Shown here piece by piece: positions 34,925-43,367 of a DNA stretch of 59,543 nucleotides. The stretch is from an uncultured Bacteriovoracaceae bacterium (GTDB lineage: Bacteria; Bdellovibrionota; Bacteriovoracia; Bacteriovoracales; Bacteriovoracaceae): the NCBI GenBank assembly GCA_937923325.1, contig CAKZUQ010000040.1, positions 1 through 59,543 of the forward strand, in the 5' to 3' direction. Under the pieces are notes generated by a model. It did not search any database. It saw nothing but the letters and a program-made list of their open reading frames with translations, and was not told where the DNA came from. The first letter of the stretch is position 1. Every line of letters begins with the position of its first letter. Position numbers and translations under genes: made by a program.

Positions 34925-35506
34925 ATGAAATATTTGAGTTTTGATATAGAGGCTACCGGCCTAGAAGAAAATGCTTTAATCATTGAATTTGCTATGATTC
35001 CTTTTTGTTCGGATAAAAGAGAGATTAATTACGACTTAAAAAAGCATTTTTATATAAAATGTCCAAGCTTTAAAGAATTAAAGCCTAATCTTAATGAGTG
35101 GGTCATAAAAAATAATAAAGACCTTATCGATCTTGCACATAATAAAGGTATTAGTTTAGAAATTTTTAAAAATGAAATGGAGTCTTATTTAGAGAGCTCA
35201 GAAGTTAAATCATATTTTAATAATGAAAGAATTGTACTTTTTGGAAAATCAATAAGCGCAATAGATTTACCTTTCATGAATAGAGATTTGGGTTGGGAGT
35301 GGATGAATAAATATTTCCATCATAGAAACTTAGATCTTTCATGTCTTACTCTAGGTTTAATTGACATGGGAATTCTAGCAAAAGGAATGGACTCCGGAGC
35401 TGTGATGATGAAAGAGTTTGGTATGGGAGAGGTAGAGCATACAGCTCTTGAAGATGCTGTTAACACTGCAAAGATGTACTTTAAAATTTTAGAAAAAACT
35501 TCTTAA
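34925..35506 (+). CDS. DEDDh 3'-5' exonuclease (oligoribonuclease/DnaQ-like)
   Basis: The first motif is FDIEATG (Asp6, Glu8), the second SAIDLPFM (Asp), and the third EHTALEDA, giving His and Asp for a DEDDh active site with two metals. The 193-residue length and the C-terminal spacing resemble oligoribonuclease, but the WxWD-like details are not all present, so RNase T or DnaQ-type activity is possible. The gene stands alone, with TAATAT a few bases ahead of the ATG and no Shine-Dalgarno, hinting at a very short or absent leader. Confidence 0.8.
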   Translation: MKYLSFDIEATGLEENALIIEFAMIPFCSDKREINYDLKKHFYIKCPSFKELKPNLNEWVIKNNKDLIDLAHNKGISLEIFKNEMESYLESSEVKSYFNNERIVLFGKSISAIDLPFMNRDLGWEWMNKYFHHRNLDLSCLTLGLIDMGILAKGMDSGAVMMKEFGMGEVEHTALEDAVNTAKMYFKILEKTS

Positions 35507-36073
35507 TTACTTAGCTGCGAGTTTTCTTCCAATCGAAAAAAACTTCATTGGATCTATAACCTTATTAGATTTACGAATTTCAAAATGAAGATGTGGTCCT
35601 GTCGACCTTCCACTATTGCCTACTTTTGCTATAACTTGCCCCTTGGTTACTTTCTCACCCTTTTTAGCAAAGTTTTTACTATTATGTGCATAAACTGTGT
35701 TGTAGCTATTTTTGTGCTTAAGTACAATGATTCGACCATATCCTCTCATCCAACCGGAAAAAGTAACCTTACCATCAGCACTTGCAAGAATATGAGATCC
35801 ATTTGAAGAAGGTATGTCTATTCCATCGTGGTGTCTTCCTTTTCTCTTACCAAAGAAGGATGAAATCTTTCTTGTCGCTGGAACCGGCCAAGCAAACATA
35901 CCCTTCTCTTCAATACTTATAGAAGAATTGTAAACCCTTGGTGTTTTCATTGATGCGTAAAAACCAGCTTTCTGTGGAACGAAAGTCCACTTTCCACCAA
36001 TGTTTTTATAGTAGCCACTTTTATGTGAGCAACTTAAACAAAACAGAAATGTAATTAATAGTTTTAAATACAA
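35507..36073 (-). CDS. M23 (LytM) endopeptidase lipoprotein
   Basis: The N-terminus MYLKLLITFLFCLSCSH ends in a lipobox. The C-terminal 110 residues are a Peptidase_M23 domain with HHDGIDIPS (zinc His and Asp), YAH and HLHFEIR (catalytic and zinc His), so all metal ligands are there and it should be an active glycyl or cross-link endopeptidase rather than an EnvC-type activator. It starts 10 bases inside the end of surE. In a predator it may help remodel its own or prey wall. Confidence 0.88.
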   Translation of the reverse strand: MYLKLLITFLFCLSCSHKSGYYKNIGGKWTFVPQKAGFYASMKTPRVYNSSISIEEKGMFAWPVPATRKISSFFGKRKGRHHDGIDIPSSNGSHILASADGKVTFSGWMRGYGRIIVLKHKNSYNTVYAHNSKNFAKKGEKVTKGQVIAKVGNSGRSTGPHLHFEIRKSNKVIDPMKFFSIGRKLAAK

Positions 36074-36825
36074 TTTATAGCCTTTATTAGTAGTTGTTCA
36101 TCTACTATATCGGCTCCTTGGCTTACATATTGAACTTCAACAGAAATATTCTTAGAGTGGACAATATTGCAGTCCGACCCATCTATATCTTTATGGCCAT
36201 CATATGTACCGCCAATCCAATAATATAAATTACCTTTAAAATCTGATCTCTCTAGTACATCTTCTGTGTATAATTGATGCCCTGATTTAGCGATTTGAAC
36301 ACCCTGAAGTTCCGAAGTACATATATTAGGAATATTGATATTTAAAAGAGCTCCATTGGGAATGATTTCTAAGATATTTGTTTTAAGTAACTTACTGATA
36401 TACTCCGTTGAAAGCGAAAAGTTAAAATCTTCACTAGGTTTAATTTTCGTAACACTAACTGAGATGGATTTTAAACCTCTAAAAACGGCTTCTCTAGCTG
36501 CTGCAATAGTACCAGAATAAAATCTATCCTGACCAAGATTGGCACCATGATTTGGTCCACTAATAACAACATCTGGCTTCTCATCTCTCATTATATGGCC
36601 AGTTGAAATTAATACACAATCGGCTGGAAAACCAGAACAGGAATATTTATCAGTATCTATCTTATTAAGTCGTAAAGGCTGAGTTAAAGAAATTGCATGA
36701 CCACAACTTGATCTTTCTCTGTCTGGTGCTACCATAGTTATATCAAAATCTTTACTAAGTGATTCGTACATACAGTTGATACCTTCGGCCATGTAGCCAT
36801 CGTCATTAGTTAGTAGAATTTTCAT
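36064..36825 (-). CDS. surE: 5'/3'-nucleotidase SurE
   Basis: SurE is a metal-dependent nucleotidase and stationary-phase survival protein. I start it at 36825 because MKILLTNDDGY is the family N-terminus and GAGGAG lies upstream of it; the open frame extends 20 codons further without support. NDDG (metal), SGPNHGANLG and the SGTIAAAREA segment are present in about 253 residues. Its start lies 20 bases within the preceding gene and its end overlaps the M23 gene by 10, so it is mid-operon. Confidence 0.94.
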   Translation of the reverse strand: MKILLTNDDGYMAEGINCMYESLSKDFDITMVAPDRERSSCGHAISLTQPLRLNKIDTDKYSCSGFPADCVLISTGHIMRDEKPDVVISGPNHGANLGQDRFYSGTIAAAREAVFRGLKSISVSVTKIKPSEDFNFSLSTEYISKLLKTNILEIIPNGALLNINIPNICTSELQGVQIAKSGHQLYTEDVLERSDFKGNLYYWIGGTYDGHKDIDGSDCNIVHSKNISVEVQYVSQGADIVDEQLLIKAINCI

Positions 36826-37477
36826 AACTATCTCCTCGGATAATATTCTTTTGTAAAAGCAACGATTCAAGTAAATCTTTATCAAGATTTCTATAGGATA
36901 ATTCTACTTTTGAAGAAATATCAAAACAAATATGTTGTATATTAAATTGTTCTATAAAACTTGTATTCACATCTTCATCCCAATCATGCTGTAGTTCTAA
37001 AGACTGGTCTATAGTAAGATTTGAGTTTATAACTTCCATAAAGGTATTTAACTTATCAAACTGTTTAAGTTGTTCAACATCTTTATTGTGTATAATAAGT
37101 TTTTTTAAATTTTTATAAAGTGGAATTGATTTAGGATTAAAGCTAGACGATATATGTAAAAAATAATCAGCCTTAAATGAATCGAGAAAATCAATATCAA
37201 TAAGAGAGCTGTAAAACTCTAAGTAAATATTTTCAAATGACAGCTCGCCTTTAATTTTAGAAGTTACTTCTTCAATTGTTGTTTTTGAGTCATCTTCAAA
37301 ACAAATACTAATTGATTCATCAGAGTTGATATTATTCAAAAAAATTTCTCTAGCACTTGATAAAGGTATAAAGTTAAAAGACCTAGGTCTAAGATCGAAC
37401 TTAAAATCTTTTATATCAAGACCTCTTAAATAAGAAACAATATCTGAGTTATAGACTCCACCTATTCGAATTAGCAT
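36806..37477 (-). CDS. TrpF-like (phosphoribosylanthranilate isomerase fold) protein, diverged
   Basis: The beginning MLIRIGGVYNSD ... FDLRPRSFNFI resembles TrpF (IKICGIT ... FxPxSPR), and strand-helix repeats through 223 residues fit a TIM barrel. The catalytic Cys of KICG is Gly here (RIGG) and later TrpF motifs (GGLxPxNV) are not seen, so it is probably not an active isomerase. It lies between a TrpG-like amidotransferase and surE in one operon. Identification is tentative. Confidence 0.35.
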   Translation of the reverse strand: MLIRIGGVYNSDIVSYLRGLDIKDFKFDLRPRSFNFIPLSSAREIFLNNINSDESISICFEDDSKTTIEEVTSKIKGELSFENIYLEFYSSLIDIDFLDSFKADYFLHISSSFNPKSIPLYKNLKKLIIHNKDVEQLKQFDKLNTFMEVINSNLTIDQSLELQHDWDEDVNTSFIEQFNIQHICFDISSKVELSYRNLDKDLLESLLLQKNIIRGDSYENSTN

Positions 37478-37483
37478 AAACTA

Positions 37484-38095
37484 TTATATCAAAAAATTAG
37501 TGACGAGATAATAGAGAGAGTTTGGGCAATTTGTTCCAACAGACTCAGGATGAAACTGACATGATAAGAAATTATCCTTATAGCTAAAAAGCATTAGTTC
37601 AGAATTTTCATCATATAAAGACTTAACATGTTCAGTTGGAAGGCTTGAAATGTCTACAGTTAATGAATTATATCTTTGAAATATCAAAGAACTCATATTA
37701 TCAAAAAATAAGTTATGAGTGTCTTTTAAAGTTACAGTTTGCCCGTGTAATTTGTTAGAACTTTCTATAACTTTAGCTCCAAGAAATAAAAGAGATAATT
37801 GATGACCAAGGCAAACTCCAAATATGAAGCAATTTTTTAAATCAAAAAAAGGCTTAAAATCACAAAAGTCATAGTCAAAGGGGTGACCTGGCCCAGGACC
37901 AAGAATTAGAATAAACTTCTCTTCTTTTTTAAGTAGTCTATTCCAAAAGTCAGTCTCTTCATGTCCGACAACAACTGAATCATGGCCAAGGTTTTTAAAA
38001 TCACTAAAAATATTAAATGTGAAACTATCGTTAAAATCACATATGAAGACTTGATTAGATTCTATCAAATGAGAAGTAGTTTTTTTTATATTCAT
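37484..38095 (-). CDS. Class I glutamine amidotransferase (TrpG/PabA-like)
   Basis: I start it at 38095 (MNIKKTTSHLIES); an upstream frame reaching 38155 has an odd hydrophobic lead and little ribosome-site support. The catalytic triad is in place: GVCLGHQ (Cys), and FHPES (His and Glu). DFNDSFTFNI and LGPGPGHP fit the TrpG/PabA N-terminal region that supplies ammonia to anthranilate or aminodeoxychorismate synthase. No TrpE/PabB partner is in the window, but folC upstream in the same operon suggests the folate branch. It overlaps the lptD end by 41 bases. Confidence 0.85.
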   Translation of the reverse strand: MNIKKTTSHLIESNQVFICDFNDSFTFNIFSDFKNLGHDSVVVGHEETDFWNRLLKKEEKFILILGPGPGHPFDYDFCDFKPFFDLKNCFIFGVCLGHQLSLLFLGAKVIESSNKLHGQTVTLKDTHNLFFDNMSSLIFQRYNSLTVDISSLPTEHVKSLYDENSELMLFSYKDNFLSCQFHPESVGTNCPNSLYYLVTNFLI

Positions 38096-40445
38096 CGTAA
38101 GTGTCATTTCCAAAGTTAAACACAAAGTTAAAAGTAAATCTACTATCATCAACACGGTCTGTGTAGCTTAGATTAATTAACCAGCAGTTATTATCTGGCA
38201 TATAGTCAGCTTGATAAACTTTTTTTATGTCACTATTTGTATTTAAGTCAAACTCTTGAAGAAAAGAAAAGCCTAAAGCATCGATTGGCCGTATAACACC
38301 ACCAAATCTAACCGTTCGTAAACGAGAATTATCGATTGAGTTATAACTATAACTCGATAAAACACCAAAATTTTTAAACTTTTTTTCAATATTCAAATCC
38401 AGCTTATGATTCGAATCAGAATGGAAATAGTAATCTCTGGCAGAAAAGTTAAAACTCCCTAAAGTATACCCCATATCTACATATAAACGAGTTAGCTTAT
38501 TCTTAAATTCTTCATTTCCAGAGTCATTAGATAATATAAAACCTTGAGAGAGATTAAAGTAACCTATTTTCAAATAATCATTTTGCTCAATGTTTTTATT
38601 AAAGAGTGATGAATTAATCGATTTTTTTACAATTGTATTATTCCACTGAAATTCGAAAGTATTTAAGACTGGAATCTGAGTTCGGACATCATTAATACCA
38701 AGAGTGGCGATATCCTCATTAAGAGCATCTTCATAATCAAACCAGCCATCAGAGTTGGAAATTTGAGTTTTAAATCGAGAGTTACCAACCTCATCAGAAG
38801 AAGAGGTATAGTGATGAATAAATTGAAAATTTTGAGAATGTTTATAACTATTTTTATATTGAATTTCAAAATCTAAGCTCTCAGTATCTTTTATAGAGGG
38901 CAAGCTTCCGATAAGGTCAGATATTTTTTTGTCACTGTTAATACTTTTTCGTTTTCTTTTTAGTGCCTGAGCTTTTCCAAAAATCTTACTCATTGTGAAA
39001 CTAGCACTAGTTCTAAAAACATTGGCATATTTACTAAAATAAGAATCATCTTCGAAATGTAACTTATAAAGCTGAGCATCAAAGACATAATTAGTCTTAA
39101 AATGAATGGCCCCAATATCGAACAAATGAAGGTCTACAAAAGGCCTTGCATCCAATCTTGTTAAATTACGAATACCGTTATCACTATTGGTTGAAATTTG
39201 AGAAAAACGAGTAAGATTTGTATCAGCACCAACAATAATTTTTTGTAAAAAGTTTTGATCTGAAGTGATAAGATTAAAGGGCTTAGTTGAAAGGTTAAAT
39301 GAGGGTAGAATTTGCACATAATCTTTATCTAACAGCAAAGGATCGCTAACGGCATTATTGCGACGATAATTTCCCTCTAAGTTAATTGTAAAGTTATCAG
39401 ACCTATAATCGATATGAGAATATAACCCCATATTACCATCCGGACTATAGTTTTGCATATATAAAGCAAAATCATTGATCATATCTAAGTCTTTAAGCCA
39501 GCCTCCATCAAAGTGCACATTAAGATTGTTACTTAATTGAAGGTGAGACTCTAAATAGGTAAAATTTCGAAGATATTTCTCTCCAGAAATTTCATGATCT
39601 GTCTTTTCAGGAAGATAAATGAAATCGAGTATCGCTCTATCACTTAATTCCAACCATTTTTTTTCACCAAAAACTTGTCTAAACTGAGTATCAAGCCCAT
39701 ACCCTCTTTCACTTAAAAACCTAGGGGTCAAAGTTAGATCTTTGTCATCTCCTAAGTTTAAAAAAATTGGTTGATCGAATGTAACTCCCTCATCTGAGTT
39801 CAATGAAAAAGTTGGAAACAAAAGCCCGGACTCTCTTTTAGTTTTTATAGGAAGTATAATATATGGGAAATAAAGAATTGATACACCCTTTATTCGGGCC
39901 AGAGCATGATGGACCTTTACGTACTCATCAATTTCAACATAGATTTCTTCACCAAAAACAGACCATGATTCCGCACAGTCTGTACAAGTTGTAAACTGCG
40001 CTTCTTTGGCGTAAAAAGTTTTTGGTCCTGTTTTCTTAAAGCTATTGGCGACAAGATTAAAGTCTTCAGTAATCACCCTAGCATTTTTAATTTCTAAATG
40101 ATTCGATTCAAATTCAAAATATATCGAAGATCCATATATATTTATACCAGGACTTATAACTCTAACATTACCTTCAATACTAACTTTGCCATTGGCCAAG
40201 TCTACACTTGCCTTTTCACCATATAAAGTTTCTTTTCTATTAATTATTACAACATTCCCAATTGCTTCAAATGTATTACCTTTATTTCTTTTGTAAGCTT
40301 TTTCAGAATATATACTTACTGATTCTCCTAATTTGAGTTGAAGGTTTTTATCTTGAGAAAATGATTTATTTAAACTTATTGATAAAAGTACCAATAAAGT
40401 AATTTGAACCTGAGAGATATATTTTTTTACTTTGTCTAATAGCAT
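38055..40445 (-). CDS. lptD: LPS-assembly outer-membrane protein LptD
   Basis: A signal peptide (about residues 8-31, ending SFSQ) leads an OstA/LptA-like beta-jellyroll (about 35-170, with ITLYGEKASVDL-like strands and a CTDC pair), then a large barrel (about 200-796) ending in an aromatic-rich strand. LptD with LptE places LPS in the outer leaflet. The presence of this gene shows the cell has an LPS-bearing outer membrane. The first 80 bases overlap folC in another frame, and the signal peptide requires that start, so the overlap is real. Confidence 0.92.
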   Translation of the reverse strand: MLLDKVKKYISQVQITLLVLLSISLNKSFSQDKNLQLKLGESVSIYSEKAYKRNKGNTFEAIGNVVIINRKETLYGEKASVDLANGKVSIEGNVRVISPGINIYGSSIYFEFESNHLEIKNARVITEDFNLVANSFKKTGPKTFYAKEAQFTTCTDCAESWSVFGEEIYVEIDEYVKVHHALARIKGVSILYFPYIILPIKTKRESGLLFPTFSLNSDEGVTFDQPIFLNLGDDKDLTLTPRFLSERGYGLDTQFRQVFGEKKWLELSDRAILDFIYLPEKTDHEISGEKYLRNFTYLESHLQLSNNLNVHFDGGWLKDLDMINDFALYMQNYSPDGNMGLYSHIDYRSDNFTINLEGNYRRNNAVSDPLLLDKDYVQILPSFNLSTKPFNLITSDQNFLQKIIVGADTNLTRFSQISTNSDNGIRNLTRLDARPFVDLHLFDIGAIHFKTNYVFDAQLYKLHFEDDSYFSKYANVFRTSASFTMSKIFGKAQALKRKRKSINSDKKISDLIGSLPSIKDTESLDFEIQYKNSYKHSQNFQFIHHYTSSSDEVGNSRFKTQISNSDGWFDYEDALNEDIATLGINDVRTQIPVLNTFEFQWNNTIVKKSINSSLFNKNIEQNDYLKIGYFNLSQGFILSNDSGNEEFKNKLTRLYVDMGYTLGSFNFSARDYYFHSDSNHKLDLNIEKKFKNFGVLSSYSYNSIDNSRLRTVRFGGVIRPIDALGFSFLQEFDLNTNSDIKKVYQADYMPDNNCWLINLSYTDRVDDSRFTFNFVFNFGNDTYDEYKKNYFSFDRI

Positions 40446-41490
40446 TTTTTAAATTTTCTTCATCCATAAAAGCAATGTTTAATTTTTTAGAAATAAATTT
40501 GAGATCATCTAACTTTGCCGCTTTAAATTGACGCAAGTGAGTTAGATTAATACCTTTAACTAAAGGTTTTAGTTCTAAAAATAGTTTGCTCATATATTCT
40601 AGTTCTTTAATATCTCTATGTGAATAGCTAAGTATGATTAATACATCTTCTGTAAGTTGCGAACTATTCTTAAGATTTGAAACAAGGTTGCGCACGGCAG
40701 CTAAATTATGGGCGCAAGAATATAAAAACTTACCATTAGAGGCAACTCTTTTCAAAATTGCTTCATGAAAAGCTAAGCCTAAATGATCCAAACAAGAGTG
40801 AACTAAAAAGATATTTCTTTTGGATATATCATTTTCATCTTTTCTTAATGATATATTTAAATTTCTTATTTCACAATATTTCTGAGACTCCTGCACTAGA
40901 TAATCCAACTCAAATGAAGCAAATGCTTTAGTTTTGCTTTTAATAACTCCAAGTTTTTCAAAAAGAATACTCTTATAACTATTTCCTAATAATTCAACAT
41001 GATCCCTTGATATACTTGTAATACAAGCAACATTAGCATCTATTAAGTTTGTAGCATCCAACCTACCACCCAGGCCAACCTCTAGTATAATGTACTCAGT
41101 GCTATTTTTAATACACAATCTTAAAAAAACAACTAAGGTAAACTCATAAAAAGAAAGATGGATATCTTTTGATATTAGCTTTTCATGAGTTTCAGTAAAG
41201 TGATTTAATATTTTATCCTCATCAACCTGACTATTACTAAATTGGAAACGTTCAGATATACTAAATAAATGAGGAGAGCTAAAAACAGCTACGTTTTTAC
41301 TATTAAGTTTAATATTTTCAAATAACAGTCTTGATACTGTTCCTTTTCCATTTGTACCAGCAACAGTTAAAACTTTGCTACTAGTAAAATCGAAATGAAA
41401 CAATTCAAAAGCTAAAGTTAGTCTATCAAACCCAGGAGTATATTTTTCCTTTGGGTAACTGGCCAAAAGCCAGTTATTAACTTTGCTCAT
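40366..41490 (-). CDS. folC: Dihydrofolate / folylpolyglutamate synthase
   Basis: The Mur-ligase-like ATP loop VAGTNGKGTVSRL, LEVGLGGRLDATN and SISRDHVELLG are the standard FolC signatures, in 374 residues. It adds glutamate to dihydropteroate and to folates. The protein is somewhat shorter than E. coli FolC (about 420), with a trimmed C-terminal domain. It begins at the last base of accD and ends 80 bases inside lptD, giving an accD-folC-lptD-amidotransferase-TrpF-like-surE-M23 run. Confidence 0.92.
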   Translation of the reverse strand: MSKVNNWLLASYPKEKYTPGFDRLTLAFELFHFDFTSSKVLTVAGTNGKGTVSRLLFENIKLNSKNVAVFSSPHLFSISERFQFSNSQVDEDKILNHFTETHEKLISKDIHLSFYEFTLVVFLRLCIKNSTEYIILEVGLGGRLDATNLIDANVACITSISRDHVELLGNSYKSILFEKLGVIKSKTKAFASFELDYLVQESQKYCEIRNLNISLRKDENDISKRNIFLVHSCLDHLGLAFHEAILKRVASNGKFLYSCAHNLAAVRNLVSNLKNSSQLTEDVLIILSYSHRDIKELEYMSKLFLELKPLVKGINLTHLRQFKAAKLDDLKFISKKLNIAFMDEENLKNAIRQSKKIYLSGSNYFIGTFINKFK

Positions 41491-42335
41491 TAGCTAAACA
41501 TATTTATAAAAAATGAAAGTTCTTTATGCATATCTTTTCTAGAAACAATCCTATCTATGAATCCATGCTCCTTTAAAAACTCTGCTCTTTGAAAACCTTC
41601 AGGTAGTGTTTGTCTGATGGATTGCTCAATAACCCTTGGCCCAGCAAAACCGATAAGACACTTTGGTTCTGCAATGTTGATATCTCCTAGCATCGAAAAA
41701 CTAGCAGCACAGCCACCTGTTGTAGGGTCAGTAAGTATAGAAATATATGGTATGTCTGCATCCTTAAGTTTCTTTCTAGATGCACTAGTTTTAGCCATTT
41801 GCATAAGAGATAGAATTCCTTCTTGCATTCTAGCACCACCAGATGCAGAAACAACTATACAAGGGCACTTATTAGCTAAAGCTTCATCCATTGCTAAAGC
41901 AATTTTTTCACCAGTTACAACCCCCATAGATCCACCCATGAAGTTAAAGTCCATTACGGCCATGACAACTTTTTTAGACCCAATTTTAGCAAAACCACAA
42001 ATAGTTCCATCTTTTCTATGAGTTTTATCATAAGCCTTCTTTAGTCTTTCTTCATAAGAGATTTTATCTTTAAAGCCTAAAGGGTTAAGGGACTCTAGGT
42101 CATCAGCAAATGACTTAAAAGAACCTTCATCAACCATAAGCTTGATTCTATCCAGCGCTCCAATTCTAAAGTGATGATTGCAATTAGGACAAACGTTTAA
42201 GTTTGCTTTAACCTTGTCCACTTGTAAAATTTCATTACAATTTGTACATTTTTGCCATACACCGTTTGGTGTATTTGAACCTTTTCTCTTAGAGTTCTTA
42301 AACTTAGGATTTTCTATCGTATCAAACCAACTCAT
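41490..42335 (-). CDS. accD: Acetyl-CoA carboxylase carboxyltransferase subunit beta
   Basis: A zinc ribbon with Cys30, Cys33, Cys49 and Cys52 (CTNC and CPNC) precedes a crotonase-like carboxyltransferase domain with GGSMGVVTGEK, SASGGARMQEG and DPTTGG motifs. Together with AccA it moves the carboxyl group from biotin to acetyl-CoA to begin fatty-acid synthesis. The length of 281 is normal. accD-folC adjacency is common in proteobacteria. The gene leads the operon; the 147-base upstream gap is AT-rich with no distinct promoter I would commit to. Confidence 0.96.
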   Translation of the reverse strand: MSWFDTIENPKFKNSKRKGSNTPNGVWQKCTNCNEILQVDKVKANLNVCPNCNHHFRIGALDRIKLMVDEGSFKSFADDLESLNPLGFKDKISYEERLKKAYDKTHRKDGTICGFAKIGSKKVVMAVMDFNFMGGSMGVVTGEKIALAMDEALANKCPCIVVSASGGARMQEGILSLMQMAKTSASRKKLKDADIPYISILTDPTTGGCAASFSMLGDINIAEPKCLIGFAGPRVIEQSIRQTLPEGFQRAEFLKEHGFIDRIVSRKDMHKELSFFINMFS

Positions 42336-42482
42336 ATATCTAGTAAACCTTGTATTATTTTAATTATTATCTATGACACTATAAATTTGTGGTTACTAAA
42401 TGTAAAACATAAGGTTTTTAATTGAATTTATTCAAATATTGGTTAATCATTTAAAATAAATAAAATAAAGAAGGCTAAGTAA

Positions 42483-43211
42483 ATGAAATTATATACAAAC
42501 CCTCATAATGCTGGTTGTTATTGGTATGATACGGCTGAAAAATATGGTGCTCCTAGCATAAAATGGTGCGAAGAAACCCTTTGTCATATAATTTCAGAAC
42601 CAGCAAACACTTGGTCTAACATAGGCTATATAATATCTTCTCTCATCTTATTTATTTGGACAAAAAAAACACAGCATAACGAGCTCAAGTGGCTTGCACC
42701 AGCAATGTTCTTAATGGGAGCTGCTTCATTTTTCTTTCATATGTCTAATTATTACATAAGTCAGATTTTGGACTTTATAGGAATGTATCTTTTTGTCTTT
42801 TGGCTCATGGTACTTAACCTTAGAAAAGTAGGACTTATCAGTAAAAGTAAGCAAGTTATCACTGAAGTAGTTATAACACTTATCTCAACTTTAGCTGTTC
42901 ATTATATGTATACCCATCATATGAACTTTCAGATAATAGTAACTACAGGTGTTATAACCATAATAATTACAGAATTTATCACTTTTAGAAGATCTAAAAA
43001 GAAAAGACATTATAAATACTTTTGGACATCTATGGGCCTAATTGGATTCGCGCAACTTTTCTCTCAAGTAGATTTAAAAAGAATTATATGCGACCCAAAA
43101 GAGCATATTTTTCAAGGGCATGCAATTTGGCATGTCATTAGTGCTATTGCTTTAACCATAGCTTACAAGCATTGGGAACAAGAAGACTACTCACAAGAAC
43201 TCATTGATTAA
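42483..43211 (+). CDS. Alkaline ceramidase family membrane hydrolase
   Basis: About seven membrane helices and the CREST/ceramidase landmarks are present: WCEE near residue 28, EPANTWSNIGY (39-49), SFFFH (Ser82, His86), Asp97, and HAIWH (His213, His217). The spacing Ser-x3-His, then Asp 11 residues on, and HxxxH equals the zinc and catalytic set of human ACER3 (Ser77, His81, Asp92, His217, His221). It likely hydrolyses an amide bond in ceramide-like lipids. This fits a sphingolipid-containing predator such as Bacteriovorax, or attack on such lipids. Confidence 0.78.
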   Translation: MKLYTNPHNAGCYWYDTAEKYGAPSIKWCEETLCHIISEPANTWSNIGYIISSLILFIWTKKTQHNELKWLAPAMFLMGAASFFFHMSNYYISQILDFIGMYLFVFWLMVLNLRKVGLISKSKQVITEVVITLISTLAVHYMYTHHMNFQIIVTTGVITIIITEFITFRRSKKKRHYKYFWTSMGLIGFAQLFSQVDLKRIICDPKEHIFQGHAIWHVISAIALTIAYKHWEQEDYSQELID

Positions 43212-43367
43212 AAAAAGACTGATTACATAAAAAAGAGGCACAAGAATAAAATAAATAAAATTATTCGCAGCTATAACTATCTGTAATATCAAGAATAACT
43301 CAACTACAAGAACTGAAACGCTCAGGAATATATTAAGATAATAAGTCTAATGACCGATTAGATAAAT

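Noticed and set aside
41617..42021. 134-codon open frame on the plus strand
   Set aside because: It is the reverse of accD, whose catalytic motifs occupy the same bases.
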